Numbered from the stretch's first letter, positions 43,041 through 51,990 are shown. The stretch is DNA of 64,000 nucleotides from Paracidovorax wautersii (GCF_900113035.1 NZ_FONX01000011.1:110922-174921), one strand, 5' to 3'. Notes: generated by a model from the sequence alone, not told the origin. Numbers and translations are program-made.

Positions 43041-44446
43041 GCCTGCGTGAGAACACCGGCGATGCCGCCACGGCCACGGCTTCCTGTCCGGCCATCGTCA
43101 TCGCCGCGCCGGCCTCGGGCCAGGGCAAGACCACCGTCACCGCCGCGCTGGCCCGCCTGCATGCGCGCCAGGGCCGGCGCGTGCGCGTCTTCAAGTGCGG
43201 GCCGGACTTTCTCGACCCCCACTGGCTGCAGCTGGCCAGCGGTGCGCCGGTGCAGCAGCTCGACCTGTGGATGACCGGCGAGGCCGACTGCGCGCGCCGC
43301 CTGCATGCCGCCGCGCAAGAGTGCGACCTGCTGCTCATCGAAGGCGTGATGGGCCTCTTCGACGGCGAGCGGCCGGTGGCCGACCTGGCCCAGCGCTTCG
43401 GCATCCCGGTGCTGGCCGTGGTCGATGCCTCGGCCATGGGCGGCACGCTGGGCGCCATCGCCTACGGCCTGCGCCACTACCGCCCGGGCCTGCCCTGGGC
43501 GGGCGTGCTCGCCAACCGCGTGGCCACCGAACGCCATGCCAGCCTGCTGCGCGCCGGCATCGCCGACCCGGCCGACTGGCTGGGCGCCTTGCCGCGCGTG
43601 GCCCTGGCCGGCGAAAGCGGCCCGCGCCTGCTGCCCGAGCGCCATCTGGGCCTGGTCGCCGCGCACGAACTGGAAGACGCCCTGCAGCGCCTGGATGCCG
43701 CCGCCGACGCGCTGGCCGCCCACACGCCGCTGGGCCGCATGGCGCCGGCCGACTGGGAGCGCTGGCGCGTCGAATTCTCGGTGCCGGCCGATGCCGCAGT
43801 GCCCGCTGCGCCGCTGCTGGCCGGCCGCACGGTGGCCGTGGGCGGCGACGAGGCGTTCTGCTTCGTCTATGACGCCAATCTGCAGACCCTGGCGGAACTG
43901 GGCGCGCGCGTGGTGCGCTTTTCGCCGCTGCACGATGCCGCGCTGCCCGAATGCGATGCCGTCTGGCTGCCCGGCGGCTACCCTGAGTTGCACGCGCAGG
44001 CGCTGTCGGCCAACCAGGGCATGGCGCAGAGCCTGCGCGACCACGTCGCCGCCGGCCGGGCCGTGTGGGCGGAGTGCGGCGGCATGATGGCGCTATTCGA
44101 ATCGATCACCCTGCGCGATGGCCGCAGCGTGCCGCTCTGGGGCCTGCTGCCCGGCGAGGTCACCATGCAGCCGCGCCTGGCGGCGCTGGGCCCGCAGCAG
44201 CTGGAGCTGCCAGGGGGTGAGGGCGAATGCGGCGATCTGCTGCGCGGCCACACCTTCCACTATTCCACCAGCCGCAGCCCGGCCGAGGTCATCGCCCGCA
44301 CGGCGCGCCCGGGCCAGCGGCCGGCCGAGAACGCCGGCGAGGCGCTCTACCGCCACGGCAGCGTCCACGCGAGCTATTTCCACGCCTGGTTCGCCTCCAG
44401 CCCGCGCGCCACGGCGCGGCTGCTGGGCGCGGCGGTTGCCGCATGA
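43037..44446 (+). CDS. cobB: cobyrinic acid a,c-diamide synthase
   Basis: A 469-residue ATP- and glutamine-dependent amidase (CobB/CbiA). The P-loop is APASGQGKTT near residue 18. The N-terminal half is the dethiobiotin-synthetase-like domain. The C-terminal half is a class I glutamine amidotransferase with the nucleophile in WAECGGMMAL and the histidine motif GHTFHYS. It amidates side chains a and c of (hydrogeno)cobyrinate. ATG 43037 overlaps the btuB stop; GTG/ATG codons further upstream would extend into btuB. Confidence 0.94.
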   Translation: MSLRENTGDAATATASCPAIVIAAPASGQGKTTVTAALARLHARQGRRVRVFKCGPDFLDPHWLQLASGAPVQQLDLWMTGEADCARRLHAAAQECDLLLIEGVMGLFDGERPVADLAQRFGIPVLAVVDASAMGGTLGAIAYGLRHYRPGLPWAGVLANRVATERHASLLRAGIADPADWLGALPRVALAGESGPRLLPERHLGLVAAHELEDALQRLDAAADALAAHTPLGRMAPADWERWRVEFSVPADAAVPAAPLLAGRTVAVGGDEAFCFVYDANLQTLAELGARVVRFSPLHDAALPECDAVWLPGGYPELHAQALSANQGMAQSLRDHVAAGRAVWAECGGMMALFESITLRDGRSVPLWGLLPGEVTMQPRLAALGPQQLELPGGEGECGDLLRGHTFHYSTSRSPAEVIARTARPGQRPAENAGEALYRHGSVHASYFHAWFASSPRATARLLGAAVAA

Positions 44447-45042
44447 CGCCCCGGACCCCGATCGCCCGCAGCGAATTCATCCTGGGCGGCCAGAAGAGCG
44501 GCAAGTCGCGCCGCGCCGAACTGCTGGCGCGCCAGTGGCTGCAGGCCTCGCCCGATCACCGGGCCCTGCTGATCGCCACCGGCCAGCCCTGGGACGACGA
44601 GATGCGCGAACGCATCGCCCGCCACCAGCGCGACCGCGCCGAGCGCGTGCCGGGCCTGGCCACGCTGGAGGAGCCCCGCGATCTGGCGGGCGCGCTGGCG
44701 CGGCATGCGGATGCGCGCACGCTGATCGTGGTGGATTGCCTCACGCTCTGGGTGACCAACTGGCTGATGCCGTTGGGGGCCGATCTGTCCGATGTGGAGG
44801 TGAATCGGGCGCTGGCGCTGGATTTCCAAGGGCAGTGTGCTCTCTTTTCAGAAGCAATCCAGGGTTCGGCCGGGCCTGTCGTCGTGGTGGGCAATGAGAT
44901 CGGGTTGGGGGTGATTCCGCTGGGGCGGGAGGTGAGGGCGTTTGTGGATGCGTTGGGGGGGGTGAATCAGCGGGTGGCTGAGGTATGTGAGCGGGTGACG
45001 TTGGTGGTTGCGGGTGTGGGGTTGTGTTTGAAGGGGGCCTGA
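44443..45042 (+). CDS. cobU: adenosylcobinamide kinase / adenosylcobinamide-phosphate guanylyltransferase
   Basis: A 199-residue bifunctional enzyme that phosphorylates adenosylcobinamide and attaches GMP. The P-loop GGQKSGKSRRAE is near residue 12, followed by IATGQPWDDEMRERIARHQ, LVVDCLTLWVTNWL and VVVGNEIGLGVIPLGREVR. The start overlaps the cobB stop (ATGA). Codon use in the last about 60 codons becomes strikingly G-rich (including eight G at 44955-44962), unlike the C-ending codons before. The 605-bp palindromic element follows. Confidence 0.95.
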   Translation: MTPRTPIARSEFILGGQKSGKSRRAELLARQWLQASPDHRALLIATGQPWDDEMRERIARHQRDRAERVPGLATLEEPRDLAGALARHADARTLIVVDCLTLWVTNWLMPLGADLSDVEVNRALALDFQGQCALFSEAIQGSAGPVVVVGNEIGLGVIPLGREVRAFVDALGGVNQRVAEVCERVTLVVAGVGLCLKGA

Positions 45043-45117
45043 TGCTTTTCTTCGCTCGCGGGTTTGGCGTTTGTTGTGGCGTTGCGTCCCGGGGCCGGGT
45101 CTCGCCCCGGCGGGCGA

Positions 45118-45722
45118 GGTACTTTTCTTTGCTTCGCCAAAGAAAAGTACCCAAAAGAAAGGCGACCCTACTGTGCGTGTCCCTCCGCTGCGCTACGGGC
45201 AACCTGCGATGCTCGGTCGGCGAGTGCTGCCGCAGAACTCACTACGCGCTGGCGCGCTCCGTTCAAACATGCTGCGGCAAGTCAGAGCACGAAGTGCGTG
45301 TGTCCTTCGGCACACGCACGCACCCGCCGCCCTGCGCTTCTCGGCACGCACAGAAGGGAGTGGGGAACCAGTCGGGCCATCGCTGCGCTCGGCCCTCGCA
45401 CGAGGAAAGCCCAGCGCAGCGCGAAGCGCGCGCGATATGGGCCGAGCGGAGCAATGGCCCGTGTGCGGCTGTTCACCCCCCTGCTGGCTGCGCCTGCGGC
45501 GGGGCGGTTGCGGGGGGCGCATGCGTGCCGAAGGACACGCATGCCTCGTGCTCTGACTCGCCGCAGCTGTCCGAACGAAGCGCGCAGCGCGCAGTGAGTT
45601 CTGCGGCGGCACACCGCAAGCGCCCCGACGCAGGTCTGCCCCGTAGCGAATGCGTAGGGGTCGCAGACTGGGGGTCGCCTTTTCTTTGCTTACTTTCTTT
45701 TGGCGAAGCAAAAGAAAGTGAG
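45118..45722. repeat. 605-bp near-perfect palindromic non-coding element
   Basis: The two ends are about 208-base inverted arms (45118-45325 and 45515-45722). The outermost about 50 bases pair TTTCTTTGCTTCGCCAAAG with the complement of GGCGAAGCAAAAGAAAG and share AAGGCGACCC. Further in, GCCGCAGAACTCACT and GTCAGAGCACGA (about 45228-45290) recur inverted at 45555-45612. An inner pair, GGGCCAT (45374) with ATGGCCC (45454), shares the same centre near 45419. No transposase, recombinase or plausible protein is encoded. It separates cobU from btuF. Confidence 0.88.
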
Positions 45723-45817
45723 TGCGCTGTCGGGCGCACATCCCGATCCCCGGGAAACAACCGCCCGGCTCAAGCTCGCTTCGTCAGCCCCACCAACATC
45801 CAGAAGGCCTGAACCCC

Positions 45818-46705
45818 ATGCCCCGCAAATTCATCCACCTTCTGACCACCCTCATCCTCCTGGCCGCCGCCTCCCTCCCAGCCGCAGCAGCCGCCCCCCT
45901 CCAGATCACCGACGCCCGCGGCCGCACCCAAACCTTTACCCGCCCTCCCGAACGCATCGTCAGCCTCCTGCCTTCGCTCACCGAAAGCGTCTGCGCCCTG
46001 GACCAATGCCAGCGCCTCGTCGGCGTGGACCGCTATTCCAACTGGCCCGCCGCCGTGCAGCGCCTGCCGCAGGTGGGCGGCGGCATCGATCCGAACATCG
46101 AGGCCATCGTCGCCTTGAAGCCCGACGTGGTGCTGCTGGCCACCAGCTCGCGCGCCAGCGACCGGCTGGAGGCGCTGGGCATCAAGGTCGTCGCGCTGGA
46201 GCCCAAGACGCAGGCCGACGTGCACCGCGTGCTGGGCACGCTGGGGCAGTTGCTGGGCGTGCCGCCGGAGCAGGGCGCCGAGCGGCTCTGGCGCGTGATC
46301 GAGGCCGGCGTGCAGGCGGCCGCGCAGTCGCTGCCGGCGCGTGCGCGCGGCGTGCGCGTGTATTTCGAGGTCAGCCGCGGCCCGTATGCGGCGGGCGAGA
46401 CCTCCTTCATCGGCGAGACGCTGCAGCGCCTGGGTGCGCGCAACGTGGTGCCGGCGGCCCTCGGGCCGTTTCCGCAGCTCAATCCCGAATTCGTCGTGCG
46501 GGCGCGGCCCGACGTGATCCTCATCGGCAACCGCAGCATGCAGGCGATGACGCCGTACCCGGGCTGGGAGAGCCTGCCCGCCGTGCGCGACCACCGCATC
46601 TGCGTCTTCGGCCCCGACGAGGCCGACGTGCTCGTGCGCCCCGGCCCGCGCATGGCCGATGCGGCGCGGATCATGGCCCGCTGCCTGGCGGAGAAGGCGC
46701 CGTGA
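45818..46705 (+). CDS. btuF: cobalamin ABC transporter substrate-binding protein
   Basis: A 295-residue periplasmic helical-backbone metal receptor (cluster A-II type). A signal peptide covers about residues 1-24. PPERIVSLLPSLTESVCALD and GVDRYSNWPAAVQRLPQVGG are typical of BtuF-like proteins, followed by LKPDVVLLATS. It delivers vitamin B12 to BtuCD. Its first about 50 codons are C-rich, mirroring the G-rich end of cobU across the palindromic element. The stop overlaps the btuC GTG. Confidence 0.9.
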   Translation: MPRKFIHLLTTLILLAAASLPAAAAAPLQITDARGRTQTFTRPPERIVSLLPSLTESVCALDQCQRLVGVDRYSNWPAAVQRLPQVGGGIDPNIEAIVALKPDVVLLATSSRASDRLEALGIKVVALEPKTQADVHRVLGTLGQLLGVPPEQGAERLWRVIEAGVQAAAQSLPARARGVRVYFEVSRGPYAAGETSFIGETLQRLGARNVVPAALGPFPQLNPEFVVRARPDVILIGNRSMQAMTPYPGWESLPAVRDHRICVFGPDEADVLVRPGPRMADAARIMARCLAEKAP

Positions 46706-47739
46706 ACGCTGCCGCTGTCTCGTCCGCCAGCGGGCGCCGCGCCTGGCTGCTGGCCTGCGCGCTGCTGGCCGCCAGCCTGATGCTCGCGCTGCTGGGCACG
46801 AGCGTGGGCAGCACCGGCTTCGACAGCGTGCTGCGCCTGCCTGACGCCGACCCGGTGGCGCTGCAGATCGTGACGCAGATCCGCCTGCCGCGCACGCTGG
46901 GCGCCTGGCTCGCCGGCGCGCTGCTGGGGCTGGCGGGCGCCATCGCGCAGGGGCTCTTTCGCAATCCGCTGGCCGATCCGTACCTGCTGGGCAGCGCCTC
47001 GGGCGCGGCGCTGGGCGGGGCGCTGGCCATGGTGCTGATGGGCGCTTCCGCTGCGGCGGGCGCCACATGGCTGGCGCGGCTGGGCGTGACCGGCATGGCC
47101 TTCATCGGCGCGGCCGGGGCGGTGCTGCTCACGCTGGCGCTGGCGCGGGGCGTGCAGCACACGTTGCGGCTGCTGCTGGCCGGCGTGATCGTGGGCGTGG
47201 TGCTGGGCGCGGTGCGCGATCTGGTGCAACTGGCCTCGCCCGACATCCTGCAGGCCATGCAGGCCTTCACGCTGGGCAGCACCAGCTTCGTCGGCTGGAC
47301 GGGCTGCGCGCTGATGGGCGCGGCCCTGGCCGCGTGCGCGCTCGCCGCCTGGGCGCTGGCGCGCGCGCTCGACGGCCTCACGCTGGGCGAGGCCACCGCC
47401 GCCAGCCTGGGCCTGCCGCTCGCCCCGCTGCGCGCCGGACTCATCGCCGCGCTGGCGCTGGCCACCGGCGCGGCCGTGGCGCAGACCGGGCTGATCGCCT
47501 TCGTGGGGCTGGCCTCGCCGCACCTGGTGCGCTCCCTGGTGCGCGTGACGCACCGGGGGCATGTGCTGCTCTCGGCGCTGATGGGCGCCGTGCTGCTGCT
47601 GGCGGCCGACATCCTGGCGCGCTGGCTGCTGGCGCCGCAGGAGCTGCCCGTCGGCGTGCTCACGGCCGCGCTGGGCGGCAGCTACCTGCTGTGGCTGATG
47701 CACCGCGGCCGCGCCATGGCGGGGGGCGGCAGGCCATGA
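46702..47739 (+). CDS. btuC: cobalamin ABC transporter permease (FecCD family)
   Basis: A 345-residue inner-membrane permease with about ten hydrophobic segments. IRLPRTLGAWLAGALLGLAGAIAQGLFRNPLADPYLLG is the FecCD signature region (given here split: IRLPRTLGAWLAGALLGLAG, then GLFRNPLADPYLLG). GLIAFVGLASPHLVR is the ATPase-coupling segment. The start is GTG 46702, sharing bases with the btuF stop (GTGA). Cobalamin rather than iron as substrate is inferred from the locus. Confidence 0.92.
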   Translation: MNAAAVSSASGRRAWLLACALLAASLMLALLGTSVGSTGFDSVLRLPDADPVALQIVTQIRLPRTLGAWLAGALLGLAGAIAQGLFRNPLADPYLLGSASGAALGGALAMVLMGASAAAGATWLARLGVTGMAFIGAAGAVLLTLALARGVQHTLRLLLAGVIVGVVLGAVRDLVQLASPDILQAMQAFTLGSTSFVGWTGCALMGAALAACALAAWALARALDGLTLGEATAASLGLPLAPLRAGLIAALALATGAAVAQTGLIAFVGLASPHLVRSLVRVTHRGHVLLSALMGAVLLLAADILARWLLAPQELPVGVLTAALGGSYLLWLMHRGRAMAGGGRP

Positions 47740-48530
47740 AGGACGGCATCGCTCTCAGCGCCCGCCAGATCGGCGTGCGCATCGGCAGCACCCCGGTGCT
47801 GCAGGGCATCGGCCTGGACCTGCCCGCCGGCCGCTGGACGGCCGTGGTCGGCCCCAACGGCGCGGGCAAATCCACTTTGCTCAAGGTGCTGGCCGGCGTG
47901 CTGCGCAGCGGAGCCGGTGGCGTGCAGGTGCAAGGCCAGGTGCTGCTGGCCGGCCGCCCCATCGCGCAGCTGCCCGCGCGCGAACGCGCCCGCCAGCTGG
48001 CCTGGCTGGGCCAGAACGAAGAAGCCGCCGCCGACGGCCTGCCCGCCTATGAAGTGGCCCTGCTGGGCCGCCTGCCGCACCAGGGCTGGCTGGCGCCGCC
48101 TTCGGCTGCCGACCATGCCGCCACCGAATGGGCGCTGCGCGCCACCCAGGCCTGGGACTGGCGCCACCGGCCGCTGGCCCAGCTTTCGGGCGGCGAGCGC
48201 CAGCGCGTGCTGCTGGCGCGGGCGCTGGCCGTGCAGGCCGGCGTGCTGCTCATGGACGAGCCCCTGGCCAACCTGGACCCGCCGCACCAGGCCGACTGGC
48301 TGCGCATCGTGCGCGAACTGGTCGCCGGCGGCGCCACCGTGGTCAGCGTGCTGCACGAGGTGACCATGGCGTTGCAGGCCGATGCGCTGGTCATCGTCGC
48401 GGACGGCCGCGTGCGCCACCAGGGCGACTGCGCCGACGCCGCCACGCATGCCGCGCTGGAGGCCGTGTTCGACCACCGCATCCGCGTGCGGCAGGTGGAA
48501 GGGCAGTGGATCGCGCTGCCCTGCATCTAG
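47736..48530 (+). CDS. btuD: cobalamin ABC transporter ATP-binding protein
   Basis: A 264-residue ABC ATPase. Walker A is GPNGAGKST (about residue 37), the signature is LSGGERQRV, and Walker B is [12 protein letters not shown], followed by the switch histidine in VLHEVTM. Sequence type is that of HmuV/FecE/BtuD importers. The ATG overlaps the btuC stop (ATGA). With BtuF and BtuC it completes the inner-membrane B12 importer matching BtuB. Confidence 0.94.
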   Translation: MKDGIALSARQIGVRIGSTPVLQGIGLDLPAGRWTAVVGPNGAGKSTLLKVLAGVLRSGAGGVQVQGQVLLAGRPIAQLPARERARQLAWLGQNEEAAADGLPAYEVALLGRLPHQGWLAPPSAADHAATEWALRATQAWDWRHRPLAQLSGGERQRVLLARALAVQAGVLLMDEPLANLDPPHQADWLRIVRELVAGGATVVSVLHEVTMALQADALVIVADGRVRHQGDCADAATHAALEAVFDHRIRVRQVEGQWIALPCI

Positions 48531-48594
48531 CCCGGTTTCCGTCTTCTCCTCTCCTCTTTTCTTTTCTCTTTCCAACCGACTCCGGACCCATCCC

Positions 48595-49164
48595 ATGGAC
48601 ATCGAAACCCCACCCGCCGAGAAACGATCCGCCAAGCCCGAAGGCGAGCGCCGCGGCCTGGTGCTGGTCAACACCGGCAACGGCAAGGGCAAGAGCACGT
48701 CGGCCTTCGGCCTCGCGCTGCGCGCGCACGGGCGCGGCAAGGCGGTGAAGATCTTCCAGTTCATGAAGGTGCCCACGGCGCGCTTCGGCGAGCACCGCAT
48801 GTTCGAGCAGATCGGCATTCCCATCGAAGGCCTGGGCGACGGCTTCACCTGGAAGAGCCGCGACCTGGACCATTCCGCCGACCTGGCCCGCGCCGGCTGG
48901 CAGCGCGCGCGCGAAGCCATCCTGGGCGGCGACTTCTTCCTCGTGGTGCTCGACGAGGTGACCTATCCGCTGATCTACGGCTGGGTGCCGCTCGAAGAGG
49001 TGCTGGAGACGCTGCGCTCCCGGCCCGAACACGTCCACGTCATGCTCACCGGCCGGCGCTGTCCGCAGGAAGTGATCGACCTGGCCGACACCGTGACCGA
49101 GATGGCGCTGGTCAAGCACGCCTATCAGGCCGGCGTGCCCGCGCAGCGCGGCATCGAGGACTGA
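48595..49164 (+). CDS. cobO: cob(I)yrinic acid a,c-diamide adenosyltransferase (CobA/CobO/BtuR type)
   Basis: A 189-residue adenosyltransferase that adds the upper 5'-deoxyadenosyl ligand to cob(I)alamin or its precursors. The P-loop is [12 protein letters not shown] near residue 29. [35 protein letters not shown] and [15 protein letters not shown] are conserved. The start lies 64 bases after btuD behind a pyrimidine-rich stretch (48540-48575), with no strong ribosome binding site. The last base of its stop is the first base of the bluB ATG. Confidence 0.95.
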   Translation: MDIETPPAEKRSAKPEGERRGLVLVNTGNGKGKSTSAFGLALRAHGRGKAVKIFQFMKVPTARFGEHRMFEQIGIPIEGLGDGFTWKSRDLDHSADLARAGWQRAREAILGGDFFLVVLDEVTYPLIYGWVPLEEVLETLRSRPEHVHVMLTGRRCPQEVIDLADTVTEMALVKHAYQAGVPAQRGIED

Positions 49165-49958
49165 TGGAGAACGACGACCGCGTGCCCGAGCGCGCCCTGC
49201 CGCCCATGCCCATGCCCGAACCGACCACCCCCGCAGACGCCACCGCCCGCACGGCCTACGGCGCCGCCGACCGCGCCGCCATCTACCGCGCCATCCGCGA
49301 GCGGCGCGACATGCGCCACTTCGCGGGCGGGCAGGTCGCGCCCGAGGTGCTCTCGCGCCTGCTGGCCGCCGCGCACCACGCGCCCAGCGTGGGCTTCATG
49401 CAGCCCTGGCGCTTCATCCGCGTGGCCGATGCGGCGCTGCGCCGGCGCCTGCAGGCCGCCGTGGAGGCCGAGCGCCAGCGCACCGCCGACGCCCTGGGCC
49501 AGCGGCGCGATGCCTTCATGCGCCTGAAGGTCGAAGGCCTGTGCGACGCGGCGGAGCTGCTCGCCGTGGCTCTGGCCGACGGGCGCGAGGCCCATGTCTT
49601 CGGCCGGCGCACGCTGCCGCAGATGGACCTCGCCTCGGTCGCCTGCGCCATCCAGAACCTGTGGCTGGCCGCCCGCGCCGAAGGGCTGGGCATGGGCTGG
49701 GTCTCCATGTTCGACCCGGACGCGGTCGGCAAGCTGCTGGGCCTGCCGGCCGGCGCGCAGGCCGTGGCGCTGATCTCGCTGGGGCCGGTGCAGGGCTTCT
49801 ACGAAGAGCCCATGCTGCAGCGCGAACGCTGGGCGCGCCGCGCGCCGCTGGCTTCGGTGGTGTTCGAGGGCACCTGGGGGGCGCCCGCGCCCTGGCTGCA
49901 GGCCGATCCCGCCGAAGAAGACGCGCCGTCCCAGGAGGAGGGTGCTGGCCATGGCTGA
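49164..49958 (+). CDS. bluB: 5,6-dimethylbenzimidazole synthase
   Basis: A 264-residue nitroreductase-fold flavoprotein that converts FMNH2 and oxygen to 5,6-dimethylbenzimidazole, the lower ligand of B12. Family segments are RRDMRHFAGGQV, AAHHAPSVGFMQPWRFI, TLPQMDLASVACAIQNLW and EGLGMGWVSMFD. The N-terminal about 30 residues are a Pro-rich extension. The presence of BluB shows the cell can make DMB aerobically. It overlaps cobO by one base and cbiB by eight bases. Confidence 0.95.
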   Translation: MENDDRVPERALPPMPMPEPTTPADATARTAYGAADRAAIYRAIRERRDMRHFAGGQVAPEVLSRLLAAAHHAPSVGFMQPWRFIRVADAALRRRLQAAVEAERQRTADALGQRRDAFMRLKVEGLCDAAELLAVALADGREAHVFGRRTLPQMDLASVACAIQNLWLAARAEGLGMGWVSMFDPDAVGKLLGLPAGAQAVALISLGPVQGFYEEPMLQRERWARRAPLASVVFEGTWGAPAPWLQADPAEEDAPSQEEGAGHG

Positions 49959-50943
49959 TGCCGCCCACACCGCTCACACCGCCTGGGCGCTGGCCGCCGC
50001 CGTGCCCGTGGCCCTGCTGATCGACCGCCTGCTGGGCGAGCCGCCCGTGCGCTGTCACCCCGTGGTCTGGATGGGCCAGGCGCTGCAGTGGGCCGGCGAG
50101 CGCGTGGCGCCCGAGGCCGCCCACGCGCCGCCGGGCCGCGATCTGAAGACTTTCTGGCTCGCAGCCCTGGCCTGGTGCGCGCTGGCCGCTATCGTGACCG
50201 TAGCGGCCTGGGGCCTGCAGTGGGCCGTGCTGCGCCATGCGCCGGCCTGGGGCGCGGCGCTCGCCATCGGCCTGCTGCTCAAGCCGTTGCTGGCCTGGCG
50301 CATGCTGCGCGGCGAGGTGCTGGCCGTGGAGGCCGCGCTCGCGCAATCGCTCGACGCGGGCCGCGAGCGCCTCTCGCGCCTGGTCAGCCGCGACGTGGCG
50401 GTGCTGGACGCGGTCCAGGTGCGCGAGTCCGCCATCGAATCGCTGGCCGAGAACCTCAACGACTCCGTGGTCGCGCCGCTCTTCTGGTTCGCGCTGCTGG
50501 GCCTGCCCGGCGCCGCGCTCTACCGCTTCGCCAACACCGCCGACGCCATGTGGGGCTACCCGGGCCAGCGCGGCGGGCGCTGGTGGCAATGGGCCGGCAA
50601 ATGGGCGGCGCGGGCCGACGACGTGCTCTCGTGGCTGCCCGCCCGGCTCACCGCCGCGCTGCTGTGGGCGCTGGCACGCAGCCCGCTGCCGCGCGCCCGC
50701 TGGCCGCAGCTGGCGGCGCAGGCGCGCCTCACCCCCTCGCCCAACAGCGGCTGGCCCATGGCCGCCATGGCGCTGGCGCTGGGCGTACGGCTGGGCAAGC
50801 CCGGCGCCTATGTGCTGAACGGGCCCGGCCGCGCCGCCGGCCCCACCGACACCCACCAGGCCGCGCATTGGGCATCGAATGTGGTGCTGGCGCTTGTCCC
50901 GCTTGCGCTGATAGCTATCTTCTTGATAGCGAGCCTGCCGTGA
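49951..50943 (+). CDS. cbiB: adenosylcobinamide-phosphate synthase (CbiB)
   Basis: A 330-residue membrane protein that joins the aminopropanol(-phosphate) arm to adenosylcobyric acid. RLLGEPPVRCHPVVWMG at the N-terminus, RDVAVLDAVQVRESAIESLAENLNDSVVAPLFW and GYPGQRGGRW are CbiB hallmarks (quoted in parts: RESAIESLAENLNDSVVAPL). ATG 49951 overlaps bluB. The last hydrophobic stretch is encoded by a copy of the dispersed repeat (50914-50930), giving the C-terminus LALIAIFLIASLP. Symbol note: called cobD in Pseudomonas-type naming. Confidence 0.93.
   Translation: MADAAHTAHTAWALAAAVPVALLIDRLLGEPPVRCHPVVWMGQALQWAGERVAPEAAHAPPGRDLKTFWLAALAWCALAAIVTVAAWGLQWAVLRHAPAWGAALAIGLLLKPLLAWRMLRGEVLAVEAALAQSLDAGRERLSRLVSRDVAVLDAVQVRESAIESLAENLNDSVVAPLFWFALLGLPGAALYRFANTADAMWGYPGQRGGRWWQWAGKWAARADDVLSWLPARLTAALLWALARSPLPRARWPQLAAQARLTPSPNSGWPMAAMALALGVRLGKPGAYVLNGPGRAAGPTDTHQAAHWASNVVLALVPLALIAIFLIASLP
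50914..50930. repeat. dispersed GCTAT-N7-ATAGC repeat, copy 4, inside cbiB
   Basis: GCTATC-TTCTT-GATAGC, identical over 17 bases to the copy at 7317-7333. A GC-rich arm GCTGGCGCTTG ... GCTTGCGCTG precedes it. It lies within the last codons of cbiB and is translated as part of the final hydrophobic segment. Confidence 0.7.
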
Positions 50944-51977
50944 AAGCGGTGACGTTAGCCATGTCCCCCGAGCACGGCGGCCCCGACGCGCTGGGCGTGC
51001 CGCTGCACGACTTTTCCACCAACGCCAACGCCTGCGGCCCCAGCCCGCAGGCCCTGGCCGCGCTGCAGGCGGCCGATGCCGTGCGCTACCCCGATCCCGC
51101 CTACACCGCGCTGCGCGAGCGCCTGGGCACCTTCCACGGCGTGGCGCCAGAACGCATCGTGATCGCCGCCAGCGCCAGCGAGTTCATCCACCGCGTCACG
51201 GCCCTGGCGGCCCAGCGCGGCGTGCAGGCCGCCCTGCTGCCTGAACACAGCTATGGCGACTACGCCCGCGCCGCCCAGGCCTGGGGGCTGCGGGTGGATC
51301 GCGCGGGGCAGGGCGCTGAATGGAGTGATGATGCCGGCCCCGTGCTGCACTGGGCCTGCGAGCCCTCCAGCCCGCTGGGCCGCGCCGATCCGGCGCTGGA
51401 TGCCGATGGCGGTGCCACCGCCGCAGGCTGGCAGGTGATCGACTGCGCCTACCGCCCCTTGAACCTGCACGCCGCCCCGCGCCCCTGTCCGCCCCGCGCC
51501 TGGCAGCTCTGGACGCCCAACAAGGCCCTGGGCCTGACGGGCGTGCGCGCCGCCTACGCCATCGCGCCGGAAGGCGATGCCGCAGCGGCCGATGCAGCGG
51601 CGCTGCAGCGCCTGGCCCCCTCGTGGCCGCTGGGCGCGCACGGCGTCGCGCTGCTCCAGGCCTGGGCCGATCCGGCCACCCAGCAATGGCTGGCCGCCAC
51701 CCGCCATACGCTGCAGGAATGGAAGGCCGCGCAGGCCGCGCTCTGCGCAGAACTCGGCTGGGCCGTGCTGCCCGGAAGCCTGGCCAACTACTTCACCGCC
51801 CGCCTGCCGCAGGCCTGCGCGCACGACGTGCCGGCGCTGCTGGCCGCCCTGCGCGCCCAGGGCATCAAGCTGCGCGACTGTGCATCTTTCGGACTGCCCG
51901 GCTGCGTTCGGCTGGGCGTGCTGCCGCCGGCATCGCAGGCGGCGCTGCGGGCGGCGTGGCAGGTGGCCGCCCGCTGA
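50940..51977 (+). CDS. cobC: CobC/CobD-type PLP-dependent threonine-phosphate decarboxylase or aminotransferase-like protein
   Basis: A 345-residue class I/II aminotransferase-fold protein. EHGGPDALGVPLHDFSTNAN at the start and LWTPNKALGLTGVRAAYA (PLP lysine) are diagnostic for the CobC/CobD group supplying aminopropanol phosphate for the nucleotide loop. GTG 50940 overlaps the cbiB stop (GTGA) and is preferred; ATG 50961 is possible. Several loops are shorter than in Salmonella CobD (364 residues). The stop lies nine bases from the converging porin gene. Confidence 0.9.
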   Translation: MKAVTLAMSPEHGGPDALGVPLHDFSTNANACGPSPQALAALQAADAVRYPDPAYTALRERLGTFHGVAPERIVIAASASEFIHRVTALAAQRGVQAALLPEHSYGDYARAAQAWGLRVDRAGQGAEWSDDAGPVLHWACEPSSPLGRADPALDADGGATAAGWQVIDCAYRPLNLHAAPRPCPPRAWQLWTPNKALGLTGVRAAYAIAPEGDAAAADAAALQRLAPSWPLGAHGVALLQAWADPATQQWLAATRHTLQEWKAAQAALCAELGWAVLPGSLANYFTARLPQACAHDVPALLAALRAQGIKLRDCASFGLPGCVRLGVLPPASQAALRAAWQVAAR

Positions 51978-51990
51978 TCGCTGCGATCAG
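51974..51990. terminator. palindrome shared by two converging stop codons
   Basis: CTGATCGC-T-GCGATCAG is a perfect inverted repeat. The TGA of the cobC-type gene (51975-51977) lies in one arm and the TGA of the porin gene (51989-51987) in the other. It could be a minimal bidirectional transcription stop; no T-run follows. Confidence 0.35.

Noticed and set aside
45024..45812. Several open frames of 100-260 codons inside the palindromic element
   Set aside because: They run in all directions through a near-palindrome, are Arg/Cys/His-rich and show no domain; they reflect base composition.
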